Part shown: positions 51,471-61,255 of the stretch, piece after piece
Numbering within the stretch: position 1 is the stretch's first letter
Layout: every line of letters starts with the position of its first letter
Assembly (NCBI GenBank): GCA_022651385.1
Contig: JALCQR010000001.1
Coordinates: 124,001-188,000 of the forward strand
Direction of reading: 5' to 3'
DNA: 64,000 bases
DNA from: Clostridia bacterium
Lineage (GTDB): Bacteria; Bacillota; Clostridia; Lachnospirales; Anaerotignaceae
The notes under the pieces: model-generated
Told to the model about the DNA's origin: nothing
Database searches by the model: none
Seen by the model: only the letters and a program-made list of their open reading frames with translations
Made by a program: the position numbers and the translations under genes

Positions 51471-52292
51471 TCAAATTATACCATAGTGCATAAGGGCTTT
51501 TGTTATGCCTTCGTTTTTTACCTCGTCCGTTATGTATTCAGATACATCTTCCAAGGACTTGTCATGAACTCCCATTGCCACGCCATGATTTACTGAATTT
51601 AAAAGAAAGTAGTCATTTCCGCCGTCTCCAAAGGCGTAAGTGTTTTCTTTTGGTATATCGTAATATTTGCATATGGCCTCAACGCCGTCTTTTTTTGACA
51701 CTCCAATGGGATTAATATCACAGGAGGTAATTGCTGAGTCGGGCAAAGTTATAGCGGCTTTTTTTGAAAAAATATTGCTGAAATTCTTAAATTTTTCTTT
51801 GTCGGAATACATCATAAGTATTTTATTTACTTCTTTATATTCATTTAGAGTGCCATTGAAATTAATTTGTGTAAAAAGTGAATGCGGAACGTTAAACATG
51901 CCTATCATTTTTTTAAAAAGACTGTCATCAGACTTATTTACATAGCAGTAACCAGATGTTTCAAGCACATATATAAATCCGTTTTCGTCTGAAAACTCAG
52001 TCATTTCTTTTAATACATCATCGCTGAAGGACTTATTTGTAAGGACTTTTTTTGTGTACATGTCAACAGTATAGCCTCCGTTTTCCGATACTATGCAGTC
52101 AAAATTTATACCGCTTTGAGGTACATATTTAATGCTTCTTCCAGTTGCAAGACATACAGCGTAACCGTTTTCATTAAGCTTTTTTATTGAATCTAAAGTT
52201 GCTTTTGTCGGTTTAAAGATTTTATGGTTTTTATCGGTTAAAGTGCCGTCATAATCAAAAAATACGGCACCTTTTATTTTCCCTTTTTCCAT
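51471..52292 (-). CDS. Cof-type HAD-superfamily phosphatase
   Basis: 273 residues with AAGGAG upstream of the ATG. Motif I is FFDYDGTLTDK, motif II LATGRS, motif III Lys in the GVSKKDGVEAI segment, motif IV FGDGGNDYFLL. A C2 cap lies between II and III. It is a second member of the Cof type in the window, not closely similar to the one at 7343. Likely a cytoplasmic sugar-phosphate or nucleotide phosphatase of unknown substrate. Confidence 0.9.
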   Translation of the reverse strand: MEKGKIKGAVFFDYDGTLTDKNHKIFKPTKATLDSIKKLNENGYAVCLATGRSIKYVPQSGINFDCIVSENGGYTVDMYTKKVLTNKSFSDDVLKEMTEFSDENGFIYVLETSGYCYVNKSDDSLFKKMIGMFNVPHSLFTQINFNGTLNEYKEVNKILMMYSDKEKFKNFSNIFSKKAAITLPDSAITSCDINPIGVSKKDGVEAICKYYDIPKENTYAFGDGGNDYFLLNSVNHGVAMGVHDKSLEDVSEYITDEVKNEGITKALMHYGII

Positions 52293-52414
52293 GACATTTC
52301 TCCTTTCTTTTTTTATGGTTTACTATTATATCAGCAAATTAAGAAAAAATATATATAAGTTTTAGAATTATAAAAATTGTGATATACTTTTTTAAATGAA
52401 AATGAGGTGAAATA

Positions 52415-53356
52415 ATGGTTTTTGATAATTTTATATATAGTTTCTGCGAAAGCGGAATATGTATTGACGGATATAATGGTATTGGTGGTTTTGTTGACAT
52501 ACCTGATGAAATAAACGGCAAAAAAATAACCGAAATAGGCCGTGAAGCCTTTAGAGGCCGCAAAGATATATACGGAGTTAAATTTCCTAAATACATAGAA
52601 ACGATAGGGGATTATGCTTTTTGCGAATGCCGTGCTCTTAAAGAAGCCGACATAGGCGGAAATTTAAAAGAAGCAGGCGGACATGTTTTTTATAACGCCA
52701 GAAGCATTAAGAAAATGACTTTGCCGGGGAAAGTACAGTTTATAGGAGACGGATTTGTAAAAAACTGCGAGGAGCTTAAAAACATTACAATACTAACCGA
52801 CGGTGAGCTTTCAAGTCAAATAGTTTGGCTACTTAATGACATAAGCCAAAAATTTTGCCTTAGTCTTATAAATCAGAAAGCAATGCTTATTTTTCCCGAA
52901 TATGATTACGAGTACATCGCAAATGCTCCTGCCATGCGTTTTATAACAGTAACTCACGGCTCAGGAGTTGAATACAGAAAAGCAATAGAAAAAGACGGCA
53001 TAAATTTCGATACATATGATGAAGCCTTTTCTATGGCTGTTAGAGAAGAAGCAGATGACATGCTTACAGAGATAGCGGTTATGAGGCTTATGCACCCATA
53101 TTCACTTAAAGAAATTTATTTTGAGACTTATAAAAATTTTATAAGTCGGAATATAGGGTATGTTATACGCTACGCTGCCAAAAAAGAAGGCATTGAGATA
53201 CTTGAAATGATTGACAAAAACAATATATTTACAGAAGATAATATGAAATCGGCTCTTGATGCTTCTTCACATATAAAAAGAGCTGATTTCAGTGCATATC
53301 TTATGGACATTAAATTTAAAAAATTCGGCAGGAAAAAGAAAGTATTTGAACTTTAA
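52415..53356 (+). CDS. Leucine-rich-repeat (BspA-type) protein, first gene of LRR-VWA-AAA+ trio
   Basis: 313 residues with GAGGTG before the ATG. The N-terminal half has BspA-type repeats: VDIPDEINGKKITEIGREAFRG, then YIETIGDYAFCEC and GNLKEAGGHVFYN. The C-terminal half (about 150-313) is helical and unassigned. There is no signal peptide, so unlike most BspA proteins it is cytoplasmic. The next two genes follow at 16 bp and with a 4-bp overlap. It probably works with them, perhaps as a recognition subunit; this is inference. Confidence 0.85.
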   Translation: MVFDNFIYSFCESGICIDGYNGIGGFVDIPDEINGKKITEIGREAFRGRKDIYGVKFPKYIETIGDYAFCECRALKEADIGGNLKEAGGHVFYNARSIKKMTLPGKVQFIGDGFVKNCEELKNITILTDGELSSQIVWLLNDISQKFCLSLINQKAMLIFPEYDYEYIANAPAMRFITVTHGSGVEYRKAIEKDGINFDTYDEAFSMAVREEADDMLTEIAVMRLMHPYSLKEIYFETYKNFISRNIGYVIRYAAKKEGIEILEMIDKNNIFTEDNMKSALDASSHIKRADFSAYLMDIKFKKFGRKKKVFEL

Positions 53357-53372
53357 TTTCGGAGAATAAAAC

Positions 53373-54830
53373 ATGGATGAATACAATGTGATACACAAGC
53401 TTGAAAACATAGGGAAAAATATTCTTGACACTACACGCAGTGAGCTTTATATGACAATGCGTTTTCTGTCAATGGCTTTTGGCGGATTTCAATATGCTTT
53501 AAGTGATAAAACGCCTACTTTGGGCACAGACGGATATTATATTTACTATAACCCAATGTTTCTGATTGAGAAATACCGTCTTGATGCAAAATGGATACTT
53601 AGGACATATCTTCACATGGTTATGCACTGCATTTTCAGACATCCCTCAAGCCGTGAAGAACGTGAAAAGAGGCTTTGGAATTTATCTTGTGATGTGGCGG
53701 CCGAGTACATAATTGACTCTTTTTCATACAGCCACACAAGAGAGGACACAGGGCTTGAAAAAAATGTAATGTATGGTTATTTGAAAGACCTAAAAGCCGT
53801 CTCTGCACAGGGAGTATACCGTGCGATTATAAAGCATGGATTTGAAGAAGAACAAATTGCAAGGTTTGAGGACGCGTTTAAAAGAGATGACCATTCTTTT
53901 TGGACTGTATATGACAGTAATCCGGATTGCGAGTTTGAAAATACATCAAGCAATAACAAAAATGACAAAGATGACAATAGTGAAAACGATGATAAAAATA
54001 CAAAAGGCGCTGTTTTAGGTACAGGAGACAAAGACAATAAGGGAAAAGATATTAAAGCTCATCCGGACAAGAATGAGTTTGACAATAAATGGAGCGAGAT
54101 AAGCTCGAAGACACAGACGGACATGGATACTTTCTCTAAAGAGATGGCTGAAAATGCCGGAAAGCTTGTAAAATATATCAATATAGAAAACAGACAAAAA
54201 TACAGCTATAAAGATTATTTAAAGAAATTTTTTGTAACCCGTGAAGTAATGCGTCTTGACCTTGATTCTTTTGATTATATTTATTACACATATGGCCTTA
54301 AAAAGTATTCCAATATGCCTCTTATAGAGCCTTTGGAATACAAAGAAACGAAAAAAATAGATGAGTTTGCCATAATCCTTGATACATCGGCGTCATGTGA
54401 GGGTGATATTATAAAAGGCTTTTTAAGAGAGACATATTCTGTTTTAAGTGACTGTGAAAGCTTTTTCAGAAAAATAAATGTACATATAATCCAGTGTGAC
54501 AGCGTTATTCAGGATGACATGGTTATAACGGACAAAACCGAGTTTGAAAAATATATGAATTCTTTTGAGGCAAAAGGCTTTGGAGGAATCGACTTTCGAC
54601 CGGCATTTAATTACATGGACAAACTTATAGCCGATAAAAAAGCAGACTTCAAAGGTGTTCTTTATTTTACTGACGGATACGGAGTGTTTCCTAAAAAAAT
54701 GCCTAAATATAAAACTGCTTTTGTATTTCTTTCAGAAAGCTATACCGATGAGGGAGTGCCTAATTGGGCTGACGAGATAATAATTGAAGAGGATGAACTA
54801 TACAGATATTCGGGAGGAAAAAGAAATTGA
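53373..54830 (+). CDS. DUF2201-type VWA protein with metallopeptidase-like N-terminus
   Basis: 485 residues with GGAG before the ATG. N-terminal half: HMVMHCIFRHP (about residue 89), an HxxxH element like a zinc peptidase. The middle (about 190-240) is a charged, Asp/Lys/Asn-rich linker. The C-terminal VWA domain has EFAIILDTSASCEGD with a MIDAS-like D-x-S-x-S and a later YFTDGYG. VWA proteins of this type act with MoxR-family ATPases, here encoded by the next gene (overlap 4 bp). Function as a chaperone or metal inserter is typical for such pairs; the target is unknown. Confidence 0.88.
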   Translation: MDEYNVIHKLENIGKNILDTTRSELYMTMRFLSMAFGGFQYALSDKTPTLGTDGYYIYYNPMFLIEKYRLDAKWILRTYLHMVMHCIFRHPSSREEREKRLWNLSCDVAAEYIIDSFSYSHTREDTGLEKNVMYGYLKDLKAVSAQGVYRAIIKHGFEEEQIARFEDAFKRDDHSFWTVYDSNPDCEFENTSSNNKNDKDDNSENDDKNTKGAVLGTGDKDNKGKDIKAHPDKNEFDNKWSEISSKTQTDMDTFSKEMAENAGKLVKYINIENRQKYSYKDYLKKFFVTREVMRLDLDSFDYIYYTYGLKKYSNMPLIEPLEYKETKKIDEFAIILDTSASCEGDIIKGFLRETYSVLSDCESFFRKINVHIIQCDSVIQDDMVITDKTEFEKYMNSFEAKGFGGIDFRPAFNYMDKLIADKKADFKGVLYFTDGYGVFPKKMPKYKTAFVFLSESYTDEGVPNWADEIIIEEDELYRYSGGKRN

Positions 54831-56357
54831 ACATAAAAAGAGCAAAAGAGGAAATTAAAGACTCTATTGAAAGTTATCTTTTAAAAGACGATTACGGAAA
54901 TTATGTAATACCGGTTGAAAGCCAGAGACCGCTTTTATTGATAGGACCTCCGGGAATAGGAAAAACAGCCATTATGAAGCAGATAGCCGCAGAATGTGAA
55001 ATCGGGCTTGTGGCGTATACAATTACGCACCACACAAGACAGAGCGCAATCGGCCTTCCTTTTTATTGAAGAAGAAACTTTCGGCGGAAAAAAGTATTCC
55101 GTAACTGAATATACAATGAGTGAAATTGTGGCATCGGTATATAAGCAAATGGAAGAAACGGGGCTTAAAGAAGGAATATTGTTTATTGATGAGATAAACT
55201 GTGCTTCTGAAACTCTTGCTCCGGCAATGCTTCAGTTTTTGCAGTACAAAACTTTCGGAAGCCACAAAATACCCGATGGCTGGATAATAGTTGCGGCCGG
55301 CAATCCTCCTGAGTACAACAAGTCCGTAAGAGAATTTGATATAGTTACTCTTGACCGTGTTAAGAAAATTGACGTAGAGGAAGACTATGGCATATGGAAA
55401 GAGTACGCAGTACGTGAAAACATCCATAATGCCATAATATCTTATCTTGACATAAAAAAAGAAAACTTCTATTGTGTAAAAAATACGGCTGAAGGAAAGA
55501 TTTTTCAGACTGCAAGGGGCTGGGAAGACTTGTCAAGATTAATGTATGTATATGAAAAATTAGGCAAGACAGTTGATTTTGATGTGGTTTACCAGTACAT
55601 ACAAAACAAAAAAGTCGCAAGAGATTTTGCATCATATATAGAGCTTTACAACAAATATAAAAAAGATTATTCAATACCTGAAATACTTGATGGAAACTTT
55701 AAAAATATTTATGTAGACAGGCTTAGAACGGCTGGATTTGATGAGCGGCTTTCAGTAGTGGGGCTTCTTTTAGGAGCGCTTAACGACAGATTCAGAGAAG
55801 CGGACTTTATAGACTGCCGCACTGAACTTTTACAGTCATATATGAAGGAATTAAAATCACAGCTTTTGTCGCAGTTTGCAGTTGACAAACATCCGGAGGA
55901 CATAATAGTTCCGTTTTTGGATTTTAAAGAGGCTGCTTTTGAAAAGAAAATTAAAAATGGAATTATGAAAAAAGAAGATGAAAAAACAGAGAGAATTGTA
56001 CTTGAAATGTGTGACAAATTTAACATTGAGATAAAAAAGAACGGTGCAGACTCATGTGAAAAGGCTTTTGACATAATAAAAGAACTTTTTAGCAAAGAAG
56101 TATCCAAAAGGCAGGAATTTATCGACAAGACTTCCGACAATCTGAGCAACGTATTTGAGTTTATGGAAACTGCATTTGGACACAGCCAAGAAATGATTGT
56201 ATTTGTAACCGAGCTTAACAGCGGATATTACAGCATTAAGTTTATAGACGAAAACGGATGTACCAAATTTTATCAGTACAACAGGGATTTGTTATACAAA
56301 GAAAGACAGAAAAATATTATAAACGATATAGACGACCTGAGAGATATGTTATGGTAG
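54827..56357 (+). pseudogene. MoxR-type AAA+ ATPase, interrupted by a +1 frameshift
   Basis: From TTG 54827, overlapping the previous stop. The first part has Walker A LLIGPPGIGKTA (about residue 40) and HHTRQSAIGLPF, then stops at TGA 55067-55069. In the next frame the family sequence continues at once as IEEETFGGKKYSVTEYTMSEI, Walker B GILFIDEINC, sensor 1 AAGNPPEYNKS and onward to 56357. Removing one T from the run of five at 55060-55064 restores one protein of about 509 residues. So it is either a real one-base insertion or a sequencing error. Role: remodelling partner of the VWA protein. Confidence 0.8.
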
Positions 56358-56530
56358 TATTAAATATATGTTAATATTTTAACGAAATAATGTGCAAAAA
56401 GCAGTTTATAAATATTAAAGTTGCAGTATGAAACAGGAATTTCAGCTTCAAATACAGTATACAATGAAAAAAAATACAGCAATATTGTTGATTTCTGTAT
56501 TTCAAAGCAATAATATTGATATAAATTTTA

Positions 56531-56570
56531 CCGAACTGATGTAAACGTACAGTTCGGTAATTTTTTTATT
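56531..56570 (+). terminator. Intrinsic terminator downstream of the AAA+ gene
   Basis: ACCGAACTG / CAGTTCGGT stem, 11-nt loop, then AATTTTTTT. It lies 170 bp past the AAA+ stop. The remainder of 56358-57021 is AT-rich; it holds the nifJ promoter and a TTTTGCT/AGCAAAA repeat (56927-56942), but no gene I would support. Confidence 0.8.
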
Positions 56571-56830
56571 GTTTTTCTAATAACGAACTGTGTACGGTTT
56601 TTTATTATAAAAACTGCATTAAAGAAGCTGAAGCATAGTAAGTATAATATTTGTACAAAGTGACTATTGAAAATTTTTTGTATTGTATAAATTGATAACA
56701 TATTACTTTTTTTATGCCCCGTAACAGGCAATTTTGAGGTGATGATATAAAAATATGCAGATGTTTTTAATCGAAAATTTAAAAAATATGAGAAAATCGT
56801 TGTTAAATTAACGAAATAAGCTGTTAATTG

Positions 56831-56859
56831 TTGAGTTTAAGAAGACTGTGTGATAAAAT
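56831..56859 (+). promoter_or_regulatory. Promoter of nifJ
   Basis: -35 TTGAGT (56831-56836), 17-bp spacer, -10 TAAAAT (56854-56859). It leaves a leader of about 155 nt, which contains the short inverted repeat at 56927-56942. Confidence 0.6.
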
Positions 56860-57021
56860 AGGCATAGTGTGTGAGTATGTCCTTGGTAAATGGGATTAAA
56901 AAAATACACATAATAAGAAACGACTTTTTTGCTTTAGCAAAAGAGATTATGCTGTTTTACTCAAGGAACGTAAGTTTTTTGAGGAATTTAATATGTTTAT
57001 TTATACACAGGGGGGAAAACC

Positions 57022-60000
57022 ATGAAAAAACAGTTAAGGAAAGCAACTATGGACGGTAATACAGCAGCCGCATACGCATCATATGCTTTCACTGAAGTTG
57101 CCACAATTTATCCTATCACACCATCATCTGTTATGGCAGAATTGATTGATGATTGGAGCGCAAATGGCAAAAAGAATATTTTCGGACAGACTGTAGAAGT
57201 TAGAGAAATGCAGCACGAAGGCGGAGCTGCAGGCGCTCTCCACGGAGCATTACAGGGCGGCGCTCTTGCTTCAACATACACAGCAAGCCAGGGCCTTATG
57301 CTCATGCTTCCGAACATGTACAAAATCGCCGGTGAACTTCTTCCGGGCGTATTTCATGTAAGCGCACGTGCTCTTGCATCAAATGCACTTTCAATTTATG
57401 GTGATCATCAGGATGTTATGACTTGCCGTAACACGGGATTCACACTTCTTGCAGGTAGCACAGTTCAGCAGGCATTCCATATGGGATGTGTTGCTCATCT
57501 TTCAGCAATCAAGAGCAGAATTCCTGTACTTCATTTCTTTGATGGTTTCAGAACAAGCCATGAATATCAGAAAATCGAGCTTATCGATTATGATGATCTT
57601 AAAAAATTAGTTGATATGGATGCTGTCAGAGCATTCAGAGACAACGCTCTTAACCCAGATCATCCAAAGTCAAGAGGTTCAGCCGAAAACCCAGATGTAT
57701 TCTTCCAAGGAAGAGAGTCTGTAAATAAATTTTATACTAAAGTTCCTGGTATCGTTGAAGATTATATGAATAAAATCAACGAACTTGCAGGTACTAACTA
57801 CAAACTTTTCAACTATTATGGTGACCCTGAAGCTGAAGACGTTATCATTTCTATGGGTTCATCATGCGGTGTTATCAGAGAAACAATTGATTACTGGAAT
57901 CAAAGAGGCTGGAAAAAGAAACTTGGACTTGTTGAAGTTCATCTTTACAGACCGTTTGTTGCAGAAAAACTTCTTGAAGCAATTCCTAAGACTGCTAAGA
58001 GGATTGCTGTTCTTGACAGAACAAAAGAGCCTGGTGCTCTTGGCGAGCCTCTCTACCTTGATGTAAAGAATGTATTTGCAGACAGTGACAGAAACCCGCT
58101 TATAGTCGGAGGACGTTACGGCCTTGGTTCAAAGGATTTTGTTCCTATGGATGTTATGGCAGTATATCAGAACCTTGAATCTGAAAAACCAATGAACGGA
58201 TTTACAGTTTCAATCGTTGATGATGTTACACATCTTTCACTTCCTGATTTTGATACTCCGTTTGTTTCAACTCCTCCTGAAAACTTATCATGTAAGTTCT
58301 GGGGACTTGGTTCAGACGGTACAGTAGGTGCCAACAAATCAGCAGTTAAGATTATCGGTGACCACACAGATTTCAACGCTCAGGCTTATTTTGCATATGA
58401 CGCTAAGAAATCCGGCGGTGTAACAATTTCACATCTTCGTTTCGGACCTAAGGAAATCAAAGGTTCATATCAGATTAAATCAGCAAACTTTATTGCTTGC
58501 CACAACCAGGCATATGTTGATAAATATGACCTTATAGCAGACCTTAAAGAGGGCGGCAGCTTCCTTCTTAATACAATTTGGACACCTGAAGAACTTGATG
58601 CTAATCTTCCAGCTGACCTTAAGAGAAGAATAGCTCAGAAAAAAGCAAAATTTTATACACTTGATGCAGTTGATATAGCTAAGGAAATCGGTCTTGGCGG
58701 ACGTATCAACATGATTATGCAGGCAGGTTTCTTTGCAATTTCAAAAATCATTCCTGTTGAAGATGCTGTTAAGTACCTTAAAGAGCAGGTTAATAAGACA
58801 TATGGCGCTAAAGGCCAAGATGTTGTCGACATGAACTGCGCAGCTATTGACAAAGGCGTTACTATGATAAAGAAAATTGATGTTCCTGCTTCATGGGCAA
58901 CAGCACAGGATGCTCCTAAGAAAGATAACCCTGAAATTCCTGAGTTCTTCAAGAAGGTACTCTTTAAGATGGAACGTCAGGAAGGAAATGATCTTCCTGT
59001 AAGTGCATTTAACGGCCATGAAGACGGAAGCTGGGAACCAGGTTTCACACAATTTGAGAAACGTGGTATTGCAATTGATGTTCCTGAGTGGGATGTTACA
59101 AAATGTGTACAGTGCAACAGATGTTCAATTGTTTGTTCACATGCCGTAATCCGTCCTACACTTCTTGATGCCAAAGAAGCTGCAAAAGCTCCTGAAGGCT
59201 ATGCAATGAAGAAAGCAAACGGATACACAGATATGCAGTATCATCTTTCAATTTCAGGTATGGACTGTACAGGATGCGGTGTCTGCGTAAAGACATGTCC
59301 TACTAAGGCTCTTACTATGAAGGCATTTGCTCCTATGAAAGACAAGATGAATTCTGAATGGGATTTCACAATCAAGAACGTAACTGAAAAGAAAATTCCT
59401 GATGCTCAGAAAGTTACAGTTAAAGGAAGCCAGTTCCTTAAACCATATCTTGAATTCTCAGGTGCCTGTGCAGGATGCGGTGAAACACCATATATCAAAC
59501 TTATCACTCAGCTTTACGGCAACAGAATGAGAATCGCAAACTCTGCCGGATGTACACATATCTGGGGCGGTTCACCTGAAATTCCATTCTGCACAAACGA
59601 TAAAGGTCAGGGTGTTGCTTGGGCAAGCGGTCTTTTTGAGGATACAGCAGAATACGGCTATGGTATGTTCCTTGGAACAGCAGCAGTTCGTAAATGGTTA
59701 AAGACTCAAATTAAAGCTCTTATTTCAAAGACATCAGATGCAGAACTTAAAGCAGCTGCTCAGGCAGTTATCGACAAATTCGATGAAGGCAAGGGCACAA
59801 GAGAAAGAGCTGATAAGTTTATTGCTGAGATGGAAAGAGTTGGCGTAGAAAGCGATGCTTTAATCAAAGCTATATATGAAAGAAAAGATTACCTTATCAG
59901 ACAGTCACAGTGGATTGTCGGCGGCGACGGCTGGGCATACGATATTGGATACGGCGGACTTGACCATGTAGTTGCTTCAGGCGAAAACGTAAACATCATC

Positions 60001-60549
60001 TGCGTAGATACAGAGGTTTACTCAAATACAGGCGGACAGTCTTCAAAAGCTACTCAGACAGCTGCTGTTGCACAGTTTGCTGCTGCAGGTAAGAAGACAA
60101 AGAAGAAAGACCTTGGTATGATGTGCATGAGCTATGGCTATGTATATGTTGCACAGGTTGCAATGGGATACGACCCACAGCAGACACTTACTGCTATCAA
60201 GGAAGCTGAAGCATATGACGGACCTTCTTTAATCATTGCTTATGCTCCATGTATCAACCATGGTATCAGAGGCGGTATGAGCAACAGCCAGCTTAGAGAA
60301 AAAGCAGCTGTTGAGTGCGGTTACTGGCACTGCTACAGATTCAATCCTGAACTTAAGGCAGAAGGAAAGAATCCGTTTACTCTTGATTCTAAGGTTCCAG
60401 AAGCAAGCTTCAAAGATTTCTTAATGGGTGAGGTTCGTTATACGTCACTTTCAAGAAAGTTCCCTGAAATTGCTGAAAAGCTTTTTGCTAAAGCTGAAAA
60501 AGATTCAAAAGACCGTACAGAATCATATCTTCGTCTTGCAAAAGACTGA
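57022..60549 (+). CDS. nifJ: Pyruvate:ferredoxin (flavodoxin) oxidoreductase
   Basis: 1175 residues, single-chain PFOR. The ATG has GGGGGGA upstream. Domain I starts with DGNTAAAYASYAFTEVA and holds the pyruvate Thr of IYPITPSS. A two-cluster ferredoxin domain has CVQCNRCSIVC (about 694) and CTGCGVCVKTCP (about 750). CAGCGETPY ligates the proximal cluster. The TPP domain has GGDGWAYDIGYGG and DTEVYSNTGGQ. It makes acetyl-CoA, CO2 and reduced ferredoxin, central to anaerobic fermentation. Codon choice differs from neighbours, with more ATC, TTC and GCT, typical of a highly expressed gene. It is monocistronic. Confidence 0.97.
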   Translation: MKKQLRKATMDGNTAAAYASYAFTEVATIYPITPSSVMAELIDDWSANGKKNIFGQTVEVREMQHEGGAAGALHGALQGGALASTYTASQGLMLMLPNMYKIAGELLPGVFHVSARALASNALSIYGDHQDVMTCRNTGFTLLAGSTVQQAFHMGCVAHLSAIKSRIPVLHFFDGFRTSHEYQKIELIDYDDLKKLVDMDAVRAFRDNALNPDHPKSRGSAENPDVFFQGRESVNKFYTKVPGIVEDYMNKINELAGTNYKLFNYYGDPEAEDVIISMGSSCGVIRETIDYWNQRGWKKKLGLVEVHLYRPFVAEKLLEAIPKTAKRIAVLDRTKEPGALGEPLYLDVKNVFADSDRNPLIVGGRYGLGSKDFVPMDVMAVYQNLESEKPMNGFTVSIVDDVTHLSLPDFDTPFVSTPPENLSCKFWGLGSDGTVGANKSAVKIIGDHTDFNAQAYFAYDAKKSGGVTISHLRFGPKEIKGSYQIKSANFIACHNQAYVDKYDLIADLKEGGSFLLNTIWTPEELDANLPADLKRRIAQKKAKFYTLDAVDIAKEIGLGGRINMIMQAGFFAISKIIPVEDAVKYLKEQVNKTYGAKGQDVVDMNCAAIDKGVTMIKKIDVPASWATAQDAPKKDNPEIPEFFKKVLFKMERQEGNDLPVSAFNGHEDGSWEPGFTQFEKRGIAIDVPEWDVTKCVQCNRCSIVCSHAVIRPTLLDAKEAAKAPEGYAMKKANGYTDMQYHLSISGMDCTGCGVCVKTCPTKALTMKAFAPMKDKMNSEWDFTIKNVTEKKIPDAQKVTVKGSQFLKPYLEFSGACAGCGETPYIKLITQLYGNRMRIANSAGCTHIWGGSPEIPFCTNDKGQGVAWASGLFEDTAEYGYGMFLGTAAVRKWLKTQIKALISKTSDAELKAAAQAVIDKFDEGKGTRERADKFIAEMERVGVESDALIKAIYERKDYLIRQSQWIVGGDGWAYDIGYGGLDHVVASGENVNIICVDTEVYSNTGGQSSKATQTAAVAQFAAAGKKTKKKDLGMMCMSYGYVYVAQVAMGYDPQQTLTAIKEAEAYDGPSLIIAYAPCINHGIRGGMSNSQLREKAAVECGYWHCYRFNPELKAEGKNPFTLDSKVPEASFKDFLMGEVRYTSLSRKFPEIAEKLFAKAEKDSKDRTESYLRLAKD

Positions 60550-60579
60550 TAAATTTATTCGGTTAATTAAATAAAATGC

Positions 60580-60617
60580 AAATAGGGTGTAGGCATAGTC
60601 CTGCATCCTATTTTTTT
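60580..60617 (+). terminator. Intrinsic terminator after nifJ
   Basis: A 14-bp stem AAATAGGGTGTAGG / CCTGCATCCTATTT (two G-T pairs) followed by a run of T. Confidence 0.88.
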
Positions 60618-60667
60618 GTCTCATTTATGACTATTTTGTGAACATTTTTACATTTGTGTAACAACTA

Positions 60668-60696
60668 TTGTAATTTTAACCACTATACAATAAAAT
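60668..60696 (+). promoter_or_regulatory. Promoter of the dUTPase gene
   Basis: -35 TTGTAA (60668-60673), 17-bp spacer, -10 TAAAAT (60691-60696), 33 bp before the start codon. Confidence 0.6.
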
Positions 60697-60728
60697 TATC
60701 TAAGTAAATACATTTATAGGAGATTACA

Positions 60729-61238
60729 ATGAAAAGAATTGCAAGTTTTGACAAAGTATCATTTGAAAGATTTTTATCTGACTGGAAAGACTCGTTTGGC
60801 GGTACGGATGAAGAAATTAAAAAAATATATGGTAACGTAATATTGCCTAAGAGAGCTACTAAGGGTTCGGCCGGATATGATTTTTTCATGCCTTCCGAGC
60901 TTACACTTAAACCCGGTGAAACGGCAAAAATACCTACAGGTATAAGATGCTGTATGGATGAAGGCTGGGTTTTAAAGCTTTATCCGAGAAGCGGGCTTGG
61001 TTTTAAGTACCGCCTGCAGCTTGACAACACAGTAGGTATAATTGACAGCGATTATTATTTCAGCAATAATGAGGGCCATATAATGGCTAAAATAACAAAT
61101 GACGGTCACAGCGGAAAAAATGTTGAACTTAATGCAGGTACAGGATTTATGCAGGGTATTTTTGTTGAGTTTGGAATAACGTTTGATGACAGTGCTGATG
61201 AAATCAGAAATGGGGGTTTCGGAAGTACTACAAAGTAA
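60729..61238 (+). CDS. dut: dUTP diphosphatase (trimeric dUTPase family)
   Basis: 169 residues; AGGAG lies before the ATG. Motif 1 SAGYDFF, motif 2 PRSGLGFK, motif 3 NTVGIIDSDYYFS, motif 4 TGFMQGIFVEFG and the C-terminal motif 5 NGGFGSTTK are all present. An N-terminal extension of about 40 residues precedes the fold, and motif 3 is followed by a short insertion instead of the standard RGE. It hydrolyses dUTP to dUMP, supplying thymidylate synthesis and keeping uracil out of DNA. The next gene starts 17 bp later. Confidence 0.92.
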   Translation: MKRIASFDKVSFERFLSDWKDSFGGTDEEIKKIYGNVILPKRATKGSAGYDFFMPSELTLKPGETAKIPTGIRCCMDEGWVLKLYPRSGLGFKYRLQLDNTVGIIDSDYYFSNNEGHIMAKITNDGHSGKNVELNAGTGFMQGIFVEFGITFDDSADEIRNGGFGSTTK

Positions 61239-61255
61239 TTAGGAGGGTATATTTT

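Noticed and set aside
51357-51596. A 79-codon plus-strand frame after wecB
   Set aside because: It crosses a strong bidirectional terminator and runs antisense into the HAD phosphatase gene.
55060-55069. Programmed frameshifting in the AAA+ gene
   Set aside because: The needed shift is +1 and the site CCTTTTTATTGA is not a known +1 or -1 slippery arrangement; T5 is short for transcriptional slippage.
56871-57059. A 62-codon frame that runs into the start of nifJ
   Set aside because: No ribosome binding site, it overlaps nifJ out of frame and lies in the nifJ leader. No family resemblance.
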